Shown here: piece after piece, positions 25,249 through 36,300 of the stretch
Layout of the letters: the number at the start of each line of letters is the position of its first letter
Position numbering within the stretch: the stretch's first letter is position 1
Assembly (NCBI GenBank): GCA_020137815.1
Contig: CM035350.1
Coordinates: 3,914,418 to 3,978,417, forward strand
Reading direction: 5' to 3'
DNA: 64,000 bases
Source of the DNA: Hormiphora californensis
Lineage: Eukaryota; Ctenophora; Tentaculata; Cydippida; Pleurobrachiidae
Notes under the pieces: generated by a model
The model's database searches: none
What the model was told of the DNA's origin: nothing
Seen by the model: the letters and a program-made list of their open reading frames with translations, nothing else
Program-made: the position numbers and the translations under genes

Positions 25249-25814
25249 TTGGAATGCGCTGCAGCCCCCTCATGCGCGCACCCCCGCAACGAGGGGACTG
25301 GAGGGAATGCCGCGCGCGCGTTTGGCCTGATCCCGGCTGGGTCGAAGATAACTTTGCGGTCGAAAAAACGGCGGTGCTTATAACTTTGGCTCCTGAAGTC
25401 CGTTTGACTTGATTCTTTCACCAGTTGTTAGATCTGACGATTATCTACCTTGCTGTTTTTGAGAGAAGTTAATTGGACTTAAGGAGGCTGAGCAATAGCC
25501 GTTGAAAGATGGGTTGTTTTCAAAAAGTGACGTCACAGATTCTTGCAGGGACACCTTTTTTAAAATTTCATTCAAATTTTGATTTTACCGCACTCGATTT
25601 TGCGGAGTTTGGTTCATATCTCCTGTTCCTGATAAGATAGAGACCTGAAACCGGTTGCATTTGAAAGCTGTTATCTTCCTCTTTCCAACGCTACCAAAAC
25701 GATTTCTGTACCTTATCTGGAACCGGAGATATGATTGATTATGTATTCCCCCTAGCGCGGTATTCCCTCCAGGCCCCTTATATTATATTATAAGGGGCCT
25801 GCAACGTATGCCAA
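25249..25814 (+). mobile_element. MULE-like MITE, family B copy 1 (9-bp target duplication)
   Basis: 566 bp with imperfect terminal inverted repeats TTGGAATGCGCTGCAG and CTGCAACGTATGCCAA, flanked by TCACTAACC at 25240-25248 and 25815-25823. It contains a perfect hairpin near its right end (CCCCTTATATTATATTATAAGGGG). No transposase frame. Nine-base duplications are characteristic of Mutator-like elements. Confidence 0.92.
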
Positions 25815-25969
25815 TCACTAACCCCAACACCGATTGGCATCACTTTCCAACAGCCGAAGAGAAGCTGCCGAAGAGAGAAAGGGGGTAACCGTATGAAGAG
25901 TTAATCGCGATGAGTCTCATTCACATTGGGTTCGATCATTTGCCCCCGGTGTTGGGGTTAGTAATAAAT

Positions 25970-26546
25970 TTGGAATGCGCTGCAGCCCCCTCATGCGCGC
26001 ACCCCCGCAACGAGGGGACTGGAGGGAATGCCGCGCGCGCGTTTGGCCTGAGCCCGGCTGGGTCGAAAATAACTTTGCGAGCGAAAAAACGGCGGTGCTT
26101 ATAACTTTGGCCCCTGAAGTCCGTTTTGCTTGATTCTTTCACTAGCTGTTAGATCTGACAATTATCTACCTTGCTGTTTTTGAGAGAAGTTAATTGGACT
26201 TGAGGAGGCTGAGCAATAGCCGTTCAAAGATTGGTTGTTTTCAAAAAGTGACGTCACAGATCCCTGCAGGGACACTTTGTTTCAAATTTGAATTAAAATC
26301 TCAAATTTTTTTATTTTACCGCACTCGATTTTGCGGAGTTTGGTTCATATCTCCTGTTCCTGATAAGATAGAGGCCTGAAACCGGTTGCATTTGAAAGCT
26401 GTTATCTTCCTCTTTCCAACGCTACCAAAACGATTTCTGTACCTTATCTGGAACCGGAGATATGATTGATTATGTATTTCCCCCCAGCGCGGTATTCCCT
26501 CCAGGCCCCTTATATTATATTATAAGGGGCCTGCAACGTATGCCAA
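25970..26546 (+). mobile_element. MULE-like MITE, family B copy 2 (9-bp target duplication)
   Basis: 577 bp, over 90% alike by eye to copy 1 and in the same orientation, flanked by GTAATAAAT at 25961-25969 and 26547-26555. It lies immediately next to the 3' side of the retrotransposon ORF at 26607. Confidence 0.92.
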
Positions 26547-26606
26547 GTAATAAATAAATCTTAAAATCACTCACTCAAATAAACAATAAATATTATAAAT
26601 AAAAAG

Positions 26607-29600
26607 TCAGTCAGTAAAATCACACATTGCAATGGGTGGTGGAGTCGTGAACTTTTTCCTCGTGCCCCTGAGTGAGACCAGAGTACTTCTGAGGAGACAG
26701 AATCGTATCCGCGTTCTCAGGAAATTAATCACTTCAGCATATTTATCCTTGTGTTTGGTAGAGATGCGTGAAGCGAGCTTTTTGATTAGTCGTTCTGCCT
26801 CTAGTCCGGAACCTCCGGAAGTAGCCATAACAAACGGGGTGAAAGCCCCTCTCTCCGATTCTCTGATTCTTTGTTGGTAATCACGTTTCTTCCGACTTTC
26901 ATTCATTTTGTACAGAGATTTTGGGTCTTTTCCTCTGTAACTGGGTGCAGTAGGATGAAACACTGCAACGTCCACGTGGGCCCCCTGTAGTCCTCTCCAC
27001 AACCCAATGGCATACACGTCACTGCGAGCATCAGGTGCTGTATTGACACTTCGGGGGTAGTCATCTGGGTTAACTGGCTGCAACACTTTCTCAATTTCAA
27101 CACCCTTGTATCCTGCATGGGTAATAATATCTGCAAGGGTATCTCTAATCTCGTTGTGTCGCAGGATAGTAAACCCGCCAGTGCTACAGCTCAGGGCATG
27201 GTCTGCCCCATTCTGTTTTCCACATACACATTCAGAGAACTGGCCGTTGATTTCAAAGCCATACCTGAGGCACATCGCATCTGTGAACTCTGATTTGGAT
27301 AGTTCTCTGTTGAAAATCTCCAAGGGCCGGGCAGAGAGCCAAGACGAAGCTCCCGTCTCCATGTTTAGAAGAAATGTCCTGGTCCATTTTTCTTCATCTT
27401 TACACACTGCCTCTCTTAGCGCCTTCTGTCTCTTCATCTCCTCGACACTGCATTCAAGCCTCCTCTCTGCGATTTCTTTCTCAACTTCATGGATTGTCTT
27501 CTTGTTTTCATCCAATTCAAGTATGTTTAACACCAGTGGCTCAGTGACATGCTCTGAATTTTTGTAGAAGATCGGGGCCGTCTCAACTGGGTTATCTAAA
27601 CCTAGTCCTCCCTCTCTGATAGGAAGGGCGAAGATCTTCCTCTCCATATCGCTACATGGTCTTCCTATCAGCTTGGGTATCAGTCTGTTCCTGATCGCAT
27701 CTTCCAACCTCTGAAAAGAGTCTGCCGAGTCAGGGATGGTACGTTGGAGATACACCCATTTGAATTTCAGTGATGAGATGAAGTTCGAGTAGGCGAGGTG
27801 TGGATGGCTACTGGCAATTTCAGTTAAATTTTCAACCATGTCAGTCCACTCCGCTACTCGATCCTCAGTGTACTCCCAGCTGTATTCCATGGTCCCAATC
27901 GCCGCTCCAAGATGCTTCGCACCTTCCACCGTCAGATTCAAATCTGTGTCATTGAATAGCTCCTTAGCTCTAGCCAGATGTTCACGTTTTACCACCAGTG
28001 TAGACTTGCTCGGGTTAACATGGAATCCATAGTGCGGCCCAATCTCCACAGCTCTCTTGTACCAAGTTAGAAGGGTCTCTATACTTCCTGCTGCATTTCC
28101 ATCATCAGCGTAGAATATCTGTCTTATGTCTTGCTCTGGCAGGTCCTTAGTAAGCTTGGTTAGCATAGGGAGGATGGCAAGACCAAACATCAGAAAGGCT
28201 GCTGGGTCCCCTTGAGTCGCTCCCTCTTCGCTTGATAGAGTATGTGGTCCTGTGTAGAGAGCAGTGGGAGCGCCATATATGTTTTTCAGGAATGGTGCGA
28301 AATCCGGACAAATATACTGGATGTTATGAAGTGCCAAGCGTCTGTTGAGCCTGTTAAATGCATTGGATGCATCTAACATGATTGCACCTTCTCCATTACT
28401 ACTGTAGTATTTCCCTAGGCTGTGAATCGCAGCCTCACATCCTGCACTATGTCCCACCGCCACCTGCTGACAGCCTGCAACATTCCTGGCATCTGGTTTG
28501 AGAAGTTTTACGATCGCAGATGTAAATATCCTTCTAAACACCTCGCTAATCCCGATAGGCCGCGTTCCTCCACATGGTTTTTCCATCGGCACCAGTCTGC
28601 AACTGAGGAAGACCGAAAGGAAAGCATGGTTGACTTGCTTTGTAGCTAGTTTGACTGCCACCTTACTAGCTGCTGTACATAGCTGCTTCGACGAGTCTTT
28701 GAAGACTCGGGCGCAAAAGATACGCCTTGCCCCACTTGAGTCAAAACCGCTGGGGCCACCAGATCCGCGAATGTTCTGAGCACATTGGTAGATTGAGGGG
28801 CCGGTGATTCTTTCGAAGAATATAGGTTCCGGTTGGTCGATAGGTCCTTGTAACGCAAACTCACTGTTTGCTGGCTTGGAGGCAGGATGCTTGTCACGGA
28901 GGTCTTCCAGCACAGAATCCGTGAGGGGCTTCAATCCGGCTGTGTGCCGCTCTGAGTTCAGCCAGTTGGATGCCTCTTTTACATTCCCTTCCCTCATAGC
29001 TTTGATGAACTTTTTCTTGCAGGTCTCTTTGCTGGCCTGTGTTGCTTTCAAAGGTTTTTGGGTGGCTCTGCCCTCTCTCAACAGGGAAGTGAAATGTCCT
29101 TCCTTCCACAGTTTGAGTCTGCGTTCTAGGAGCTCAATGTGTTGTGCTAGCTTCGATGATTTTGATGGTTTTTGAAGCAGCAGAGTGGGAGCGAGGACAG
29201 CAGCCGATAACGCATAACATTCTGCTGAGGGTTCATGAACAAAAATGGTAAGAAGCCTGGTAAGCTCGTCAACAAAACTCCGTCCAACTGTTCCCTGGGG
29301 GACCTCGAAAAGATTCGGCATCCAGCTAGAGGTCGATTCAGACAGGGAATTGAAGATTTCCAATAGGTCTGCAGGCGAATGATCGCCCCAGTATGGTCCA
29401 TTTGTTGGTAAGGTGGGGTTGGCAGGAATTTTGTTCAGGGGAAGGCACCCAACACAAGAAAAGTACGATGCATAGGGGTTCTGAAGGCAATGGTAGTGAA
29501 ATCGGCGGCTGCAAGATTCACAGGGAATTAAGCTGTTTGGATCTGCAGCCTCGTAACATTGGTCACACTCTTCATAAGAAGCAGTTGTGTCATCAATGGG

Positions 29601-30092
29601 AAATGTTAGCTGATTGGATTTGCCACATTCGCTCACTTCCCTACATCTGGAAAGGTAAGTGTTAACTTTTTGACTCGTGGTTATGGATGGGAGGAGAGGT
29701 GAATCAAGTGGTTCGTTGTCACTGTGTGCACACTCAGTTTTGGCAGGTGATTTCATTGCCTCGGTATCATTCACTTCAATCTCGGTTCTTGCTGGTGACT
29801 CAGGTATCTCAGTGTCACTAACAATAATCTCAGTTCTAGCAGGCGAGTCAACGTCGCTATCAACTTTCTCTGTTCTCACAGGTGACAGTCCATCAAATGA
29901 AATAGTTCGATGAGGTGTGTGATGTTGAATCGTGGTTGATTGATCATCGAAAGAGCTCTCGTCAGATGATGAACTGAAATCACTACCGCGAGTGAACGTG
30001 AGGAGAAAGGAGTCTGGATGCGTAGATGATGAGGGGGTGGAGGTAGTATGTTTAGAGCGTGAAGATCGAGGAGTATCAGTTTGTGAGGACAT
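26607..30092 (-). CDS. PHD-finger/reverse transcriptase/restriction-like endonuclease retrotransposon protein
   Basis: An uninterrupted 1161-residue ORF from ATG 30092. Residues 70-130 hold about four repeats of SPARTEIIVSDTE type. A PHD-like zinc finger spans C176-C216. The RT domain covers about 500-720, with GGTRPIGISEVFRRI, LDASNAFNRLNRR (D574), EGATQGDPAAF and the catalytic YADD at 661-664. A CxCx7Hx3C knuckle at 955-969 is followed by PDARSD (1020) and DVAVFHP (1040), matching the knuckle plus PD-(D/E)XK restriction-like endonuclease order of R2/NeSL-type non-LTR elements. The intact frame suggests recent insertion. The precise clade is uncertain. Two MITEs abut its 3' side. Confidence 0.88.
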   Translation of the reverse strand: MSSQTDTPRSSRSKHTTSTPSSSTHPDSFLLTFTRGSDFSSSSDESSFDDQSTTIQHHTPHRTISFDGLSPVRTEKVDSDVDSPARTEIIVSDTEIPESPARTEIEVNDTEAMKSPAKTECAHSDNEPLDSPLLPSITTSQKVNTYLSRCREVSECGKSNQLTFPIDDTTASYEECDQCYEAADPNSLIPCESCSRRFHYHCLQNPYASYFSCVGCLPLNKIPANPTLPTNGPYWGDHSPADLLEIFNSLSESTSSWMPNLFEVPQGTVGRSFVDELTRLLTIFVHEPSAECYALSAAVLAPTLLLQKPSKSSKLAQHIELLERRLKLWKEGHFTSLLREGRATQKPLKATQASKETCKKKFIKAMREGNVKEASNWLNSERHTAGLKPLTDSVLEDLRDKHPASKPANSEFALQGPIDQPEPIFFERITGPSIYQCAQNIRGSGGPSGFDSSGARRIFCARVFKDSSKQLCTAASKVAVKLATKQVNHAFLSVFLSCRLVPMEKPCGGTRPIGISEVFRRIFTSAIVKLLKPDARNVAGCQQVAVGHSAGCEAAIHSLGKYYSSNGEGAIMLDASNAFNRLNRRLALHNIQYICPDFAPFLKNIYGAPTALYTGPHTLSSEEGATQGDPAAFLMFGLAILPMLTKLTKDLPEQDIRQIFYADDGNAAGSIETLLTWYKRAVEIGPHYGFHVNPSKSTLVVKREHLARAKELFNDTDLNLTVEGAKHLGAAIGTMEYSWEYTEDRVAEWTDMVENLTEIASSHPHLAYSNFISSLKFKWVYLQRTIPDSADSFQRLEDAIRNRLIPKLIGRPCSDMERKIFALPIREGGLGLDNPVETAPIFYKNSEHVTEPLVLNILELDENKKTIHEVEKEIAERRLECSVEEMKRQKALREAVCKDEEKWTRTFLLNMETGASSWLSARPLEIFNRELSKSEFTDAMCLRYGFEINGQFSECVCGKQNGADHALSCSTGGFTILRHNEIRDTLADIITHAGYKGVEIEKVLQPVNPDDYPRSVNTAPDARSDVYAIGLWRGLQGAHVDVAVFHPTAPSYRGKDPKSLYKMNESRKKRDYQQRIRESERGAFTPFVMATSGGSGLEAERLIKKLASRISTKHKDKYAEVINFLRTRIRFCLLRSTLVSLRGTRKKFTTPPPIAMCDFTD

Positions 30093-30381
30093 GATCTCAC
30101 CTCAGGAACAGACCAGGAATGGGTATGTTGAGAATTCTCAACTAAAGATTGTTGTTAAATAATTAAGTCCTTTCCGCGGAAATTACCGGGAAGAACTTCG
30201 ACGTGTCGTTGAGTGTACTCAACTAGAAAAGAAAATAAAGAAGAGATCTTGTTGATCTTAGGGTCTGGAACCCTCTCTGGCCTATCGATGGCCAGAGAGA
30301 CAAATAGCAACAAAACAAAGGAAAGTTTCAAGCTCATGTTTTTTAAAACGCGGCATCCAAAATTTTTCAGGTTTTACAAAG

Positions 30382-31108
30382 GAAAACGTTAAAATCTGGG
30401 TGCCTTTCATTGCTAACAATTCGTAGTTATGGCGCGCGCAACGGGTTAGGGCTATCCGTTAGGGTCTGGTTAGGGTTTGGTTTGGGGCTATCGGTTAGGG
30501 CTATCGATTCTCTAACTGATACCGTTTAGTTTACTCAAATCGGCTATGTGGTTCCATGGCTATAGCCGTTTGAAAAAAGTCGGTCTAAGTATACTCTTTT
30601 GGTAGCGCGCACATGTAAACAGGCTGCAAGGCACCCAGATTATATAATCGCGCTACCAAAAGAGTATACTTAGACCGACTTTTTTCAAACGGCTATAGCC
30701 ATGGAACCACATGGCCGATTTGAGTAAACTAAACGGTATCAGTTAGAGAATCGATAGCCCTAACCGATAACCCCAAACCAAACCCAAACCAGACCCTAAC
30801 GGATAGCCCTAACCCGTCGTGCGCGCCAAAACTACGAATTGTTAGCAATGAAAGGCACCCAGATTTTAACGTTTTCCATTATAATCTGGGTGCCTTGCAG
30901 CGTGTTTACAGGTGCGCGCTGCCAAAGGAGTATACTTAGACCGACTTTTTTCAAACGGCTATAGCCACGCAACCACATGGCCAATTTGAGTAAATTAAAC
31001 GGTAACTGATAGAGAATCGATAGCCCTAACCAATAACCCCAAACCAAACCCTAACCAGACCCTAACGGATAGCCCTAACCCGTCGCGCGCGCGCCAAAAC
31101 TACGAATT
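30382..31108. mobile_element. MULE-like MITE family A: inverted plus tandem cluster of three copies
   Basis: One forward copy (about 30382-30650), then a reverse copy (about 30650-30877) missing one end, then a second reverse copy (about 30878-31108). Shared marks are the terminal GGAAAACGTTAAAATCTGGG, several TTAGGG-containing stretches (GGGTTAGGGCTATCC, GGTTAGGGTTTGG), the conserved ACTTTTTTCAAACGGCTATA and the CACCCAGATTATA end. Full-length family members elsewhere are 273 bp with 9-bp duplications. The cluster forms a long perfect hairpin around 30650. Confidence 0.85.
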
Positions 31109-31120
31109 GTTTCGAACACG

Positions 31121-31236
31121 CATATCTCCTGATGAGATAGAGACTTGAAATTTGGAGGTTAGGAATCATGCCAAGTTTGAAGTTCTCCATTTAACCTCCA
31201 AATTTCAAGTCTATCTCATCAAGAACTGGAGATATG
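31121..31236. repeat. 116-bp hairpin repeat (CATATCTCC... type)
   Basis: Complementary arms CATATCTCC(T)...GATGAGATAGA.ACTTGAAATTTGGAGGTTA and their reverse complement face each other with a short loop. A related hairpin occurs at 45475-45583 and about 51594-51701. Confidence 0.85.
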
Positions 31237-31465
31237 CGCCTTTGAAATAAGGTCAAAAAGACCCCCCTGTCCCTTGATTAAAAATCCAACTTTATACAGC
31301 CTCCTCATGTGGATACATAAACATAAACATAAACATAATGACAATTTATATACCGCACTGACACAGTTTTATTCACAGACGACTCGTTTTCCCTCATTTG
31401 AAAGGGACTGCAGTAGACTGCCTGCTCCTAGCACGGTTCTCTGACAACGGTGAATTAGTGGGGAA

Positions 31466-32431
31466 CTATCCCACTTGGATGACATTATTACGGATGAAAT
31501 AGCAGCCATCTGGATCGTCTAACCGTATCCGTCTCAAGGTGGACCTGAGAGCTTTTTGCTCCTTCAGTTGAGAGGGTGTTAGATCCGGAGATAGATAAAC
31601 AGCCGAAAACTGTTGGGATTCCTTGAGGTTTCTTGCCTTTTTGAGCAGCGCCAGGAGAGTCGCTCTCTTCTCCAGGGATACTAAGAGCGGTCTAGGGCGA
31701 TTCTCGTTTCTTTCGCCGATGCGTTTCATCGTTGTCACTTTTGGTTTCTCTTGCAATTCCTCAAACAGTTCGTCTAAAGTAGTTTTAGCTACTCTATCGG
31801 TTGTTTCTGGGAGACCAAACACAATCAGGTTCTTCTCTCTTCCGGGCTGTTGGACGGGAGTAGGGTGGTGTAAGGGTGGCGGTTTTCCCACTTTGGGGGA
31901 CGTTGCAGCACAATTCTGTGCGAGCACAGTAGAGTAGGCTTTCACCTTCTGCACCGATGCTGTAACTGTACTGAGTTGTTGCTTCTGGTGGTTGATAACC
32001 GTTTGCTGAAGCTCGATCACGCTAACCCGATGGCGGTCAAGTTCTTCTTTGCACTCATGTAGCTGCTTCTCGAGTTTTTCTGCACTGATAACAATTTCAA
32101 AATTGTTCATAGTTGCTCGGGCAAGTTTCATACTGGAGAGAAAAAGACGAGAAGTGGCCTCGACAATTTCATTGGCAGTTAGGTCCTTGAGACAATGTCT
32201 GAAGTACGAACCCCAATGATTGGAAGGGGAACTCACGGAGTCATTGGTTAACGCTGAATCGGGTGCAAGTTGAATCGATTTATAACATTGGATAAACTGA
32301 TCTGGTGTGATACTCATCGTGTTGGGATCATCAGCCGAATTCAACCGGTAAACTTCAGAAACAAAGTCGTCTATTGACTCTTCCAATCGTGTTATCGTAG
32401 GGTTATCGCCCTCGTACTCTGTTTTCGACAT
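31466..32431 (-). CDS. LINE ORF1-like protein (stand-alone, HAL1-like element)
   Basis: A 321-residue ORF from ATG 32431. The middle is predicted coiled coil (EKLEKQLHECKEELDRHRVSV then ELQQTVINHQKQQL), followed by an RRM-like ORF1 core starting NLIVFGLPETTDRVAK, KRIGERNENRPRPLLVSL and YLSPDLTPSQLKEQKALR, the pattern of ORF1 proteins of CR1/L2/jockey-type LINEs that coat RNA. No endonuclease or RT follows: about 110 bp after the stop the sequence ends in a short TTTATG/TATGTT repeat tail (about 31318-31337), like a LINE 3' end. It looks like an ORF1-only non-autonomous element, with an intact frame. Confidence 0.75.
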   Translation of the reverse strand: MSKTEYEGDNPTITRLEESIDDFVSEVYRLNSADDPNTMSITPDQFIQCYKSIQLAPDSALTNDSVSSPSNHWGSYFRHCLKDLTANEIVEATSRLFLSSMKLARATMNNFEIVISAEKLEKQLHECKEELDRHRVSVIELQQTVINHQKQQLSTVTASVQKVKAYSTVLAQNCAATSPKVGKPPPLHHPTPVQQPGREKNLIVFGLPETTDRVAKTTLDELFEELQEKPKVTTMKRIGERNENRPRPLLVSLEKRATLLALLKKARNLKESQQFSAVYLSPDLTPSQLKEQKALRSTLRRIRLDDPDGCYFIRNNVIQVG

Positions 32432-32845
32432 TATCAACGTTTCGTTTTCCGGCCGTTACATCGGATTCATCTTCCTGCTCAAATTAATTTGTTTAAAGTA
32501 GTGTTGAAAAGTTTGAAACTCCCACGGTTCGAACGATAGAGGAGGCTGCAGCATATTTCAACCCAAAAGCGTGAATACAATCTATGTATTTCCTTCCGAA
32601 AAAACATGCGTCGAGGATTGCGGGCAATTCCTCCTGTTTTCCCTTGCCTTGTTCGACCCTGACTCACCGCACCCGGTTTAGAACATTAAACATAACAAGT
32701 TTTTCCTACAAGGTTTCCGTCTAATGTTTAGGCGTGTATTTTATTCTAGGTAGATCCTTTTTTATAATTTGTAAAGTCATGTCGAGACATTCACATTTAA
32801 AACAACGCCTCTCTGAACTCATCAACTAAAAGTCCGTGCCCCGGC

Positions 32846-33225
32846 TCAGAGCATAGTCCAACAAGGAGTTTTCATGAATAGTGGTCGATCAGCAATGCCC
32901 CTGAGGTGCCCTCCTAGTACAACCTTGAGTTCATCCACATTCCCGGCCTCCTTGACCAACTTTGGAAGAGTATTCCATATTTTTGCCCCAAGAACCGAAA
33001 AAGAGTTTTCAAACGCCGTGAACGCCGTTTTTTGTGCCCTATGATTGTATTTCGGGATCACTGCCCGTTCCCCAAAACGAGGGGTGTCCTTGAAGTCAAA
33101 TCCGGGTCAGTTTGGAGCTAGTCTGTTGCAGATCTTGAACATATGATTCAGGACATAGCGCTCTCGGCGCTTCTGCAGGGACTGTAGATCAAGATCAGAA
33201 AAGCAAGTCTCTGCCTTGTTCTGTG
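32846..33225 (-). pseudogene. LINE ORF2 C-terminal fragment (CR1/jockey-like)
   Basis: Minus-strand reading gives LQKRRERYVLNHMFKICNRL, then after a frame break an ORF with RAQKTAFTAFENSFSVLGAK and IWNTLPKLVKEAGNVDELK. This is the conserved tail downstream of the RT domain in CR1/jockey-type LINEs. The RT itself is absent, so it is a 5'-truncated dead copy. Confidence 0.75.
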
Positions 33226-33308
33226 TAAACAAGCAAGAATATTTATGTTAAATAGTAAATACACACATACCAGTATAATATATGGGTAATTGTTTCTAGG
33301 TTTTCAGT

Positions 33309-36300
33309 ATGTCTAAACGGCGGAAGGCTACTCCTGACACCAGTGATGACTACTATATCATCCTTGGAGTGGGGCGGGATGCTAGCGATAGTGACATCAA
33401 GAAAGCGTGAGTTTTAGCCGAAAACTTCATTTCATCTGTTATACGCATGTATATAATATACGCGTGTGTGTGTTAGTTAGAGATGTAATGAAATACAGTT
33501 AGAGGTGGAACGGAAAGAGAAACTTCATCAGTTAATGAACGGTTTTGATTATATATCAGGTACAGAAAATTAGCGTTGAGATACCACCCCGATAAAAATC
33601 AAGATGACCCAGAAACGGCTACAGAGATGTTTAAATCCATCAGTGAAGCATATGATGTACTTAGTGATCGTAAGTGTTTTATTTGTACCATTCATGCTCA
33701 ACAACTGTTTTGTAGTAAACGTGAGACTTGTCTTTTCATATTGTACCATCATGTTCATAATATGAAGAGAGAAAACGAGTGCCGTATACATGTTGTGTTA
33801 TCTCATTTTACACTTTTTATACCCGAGTCTCGTGAAGTCGTATATATTTCAACACTAACCCTGTGCTTTATCTCTCAGCACAGAAGAAGCAAGTATATGA
33901 CCTGTATGGAAAGGAAGGTCTGACAGATAGTAAGTATAGATGAGAGAGAGAGTGTGGGGAGACTTTTCGCTATCGTCGTCTGTCTCACATTTCACAAACA
34001 CTACCATTTGATATACAAACTCCCCTACCATAATAAAATATATATACAATCTGAAACTACCGAACCTCCAGCCCACTACGCCACTACGTGGACCCCACTA
34101 ACTCACAAACCACCAGCCACCAGGTGTACCCCAGTAACTCACAACCCCCTTCCCACTAGGTGGACCCCACTAACTCCCAACCCCCTCCTACTAGGTGGAC
34201 CCCACTAACTCCCAACCCCCTCCTACTAGGTGGACCCCACTAACTCCCAACCCCCTCCCACTAGGTGGACCCCACTAACTCACAACCCCCTTCCCACTAG
34301 GTGGACCCCACTAACTCCCAACCCCCCTCCCACTAGGTGGACCCCACTAACTCACAAACCACCAGCCACCAGGTGTACCCCAGTAACTCACAACCCCCTT
34401 CCCACTAGGTGGTCCCCACTAACTCCCAACCCCCTTCCCACTAGGTGGACCCCACTAACTCACAACCCCCTTCCCACTAGGTGGACCCCACTAACTCCCA
34501 ACCCCCCTCCCACTAGGTGGACCCCACTAACTCACAAACCACCACCCACTAGGTGGACCCCACTAACTCCCAACCCCCTCCACACTAGGTGGACCCCACT
34601 AACTCCCAACCCCCTCCACACTAGGTGGACCCCACTAACTCCCAACCCCCCTCCCACTAGGTGGACCCCACTAACTCACAAACCACCACCCACTAGGTGG
34701 ACCCCACTAACTCCCAACCCCCTCCACACTACGTGGACCCCACTAACTCACAAACCACCAGCCACCAGGTGTACCCCAGTAACTCACAGCCCCCTTCCCA
34801 CTAGGTGGACCCCACTAACTCCCAACCCCCTCCACACTACGTGGACCCCACTAACTCCCAACCCCCTCCTACTAGGTGGTCCCCACTAACTCACAAACCA
34901 CCAGCCACCAGGTGTACCCCAGTAACTCACAACCCCCTTCCCACCAGGTGTACCCCAGTAACTCCCAACCCCCCTCCTACTAGGTGGACCCCACTAACTC
35001 CCAACACCCTCCTACTAGGTGGACCCCACTAACTCACAACCCCCCTCCCACTAGGTGGACCCCACTAACTCCCAACCCCCCTCCTACTAGGTGGACCCCA
35101 CTAACTCCCAACCCCCTCCTACTAGGTGGACCCCACTAACTCACAACCCCCCTCCTACTAGGTGGACCCCACTAACTCACAAACCACCAGCCACCAGGTG
35201 TACCCCAGTAACTCACAACCCCCTTCCCACTAGGTGGACCCCACTAACTCCCAACCCCCTCCTACTAGGTGGACCCCACTAACTCCCAACCCCCTCCTAC
35301 TAGGTGGACCCCACTAACTCCCAACCCCCTCCCACTACGTGGACCCCACTAACTCACAAACCACCAGCCACCAGGTGGACCCCACTAACTCCCAACCCCC
35401 TTCCCACTAGGTGGACCCCACTAACTCCCAACCCCCCTCCTACTAGGTGGACCCCACTAACTCACAACCCCCTTCCCACTAGGTGGACCCCACTAACTCC
35501 CAACCCCCCTCCCACTAGGTGGACCCCACTAACTCACAAACCACCACCCACTAGGTGGACCCCACTAACTCCCAACCCCCTCCACACTAGGTGGACCCCA
35601 CTAACTCCCAACCCCCTCCACACTAGGTGGACCCCACTAACTCCCAACCCCCCTCCCACTAGGTGGACCCCACTAACTCACAAACCACCACCCACTAGGT
35701 GGACCCCACTAACTCCCAACCCCCTCCACACTACGTGGACCCCACTAACTCACAAACCACCAGCCACCAGGTGTACCCCAGTAACTCACAGCCCCCTTCC
35801 CACTAGGTGGACCCCACTAACTCCCAACCCCCTCCACACTACGTGGACCCCACTAACTCCCAACCCCCTCCTACTAGGTGGTCCCCACTAACTCACAAAC
35901 CACCAGCCACCAGGTGTACCCCAGTAACTCACAACCCCCTTCCCACCAGGTGTACCCCAGTAACTCCCAACCCCCCTCCTACTAGGTGGACCCCACTAAC
36001 TCCCAACCCCCTCCTACTAGGTGGACCCCACTAACTCACAACCCCCCTCCCACTAGGTGGACCCCACTAACTCCCAACCCCCCTCCTACTAGGTGGACCC
36101 CACTAACTCCCAACCCCCTCCTACTAGGTGGACCCCACTAACTCACAACCCCCCTCCCACTAGGTGGACCCCACTAACTCCCAACCCCCTCCTACTAGGT
36201 GGACCCCACTAACTCACAACCCCCCTCCCACTAGGTGGACCCCACTAACTCACAACCCCCCTCCTACTAGGTGGACCCCACTAACTCACAACCCCCCTCC

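Noticed and set aside
30382-31108. Interstitial telomere
   Set aside because: TTAGGG-like strings are scattered within a 273-bp MITE with 9-bp target duplications, not in a tandem telomeric array.
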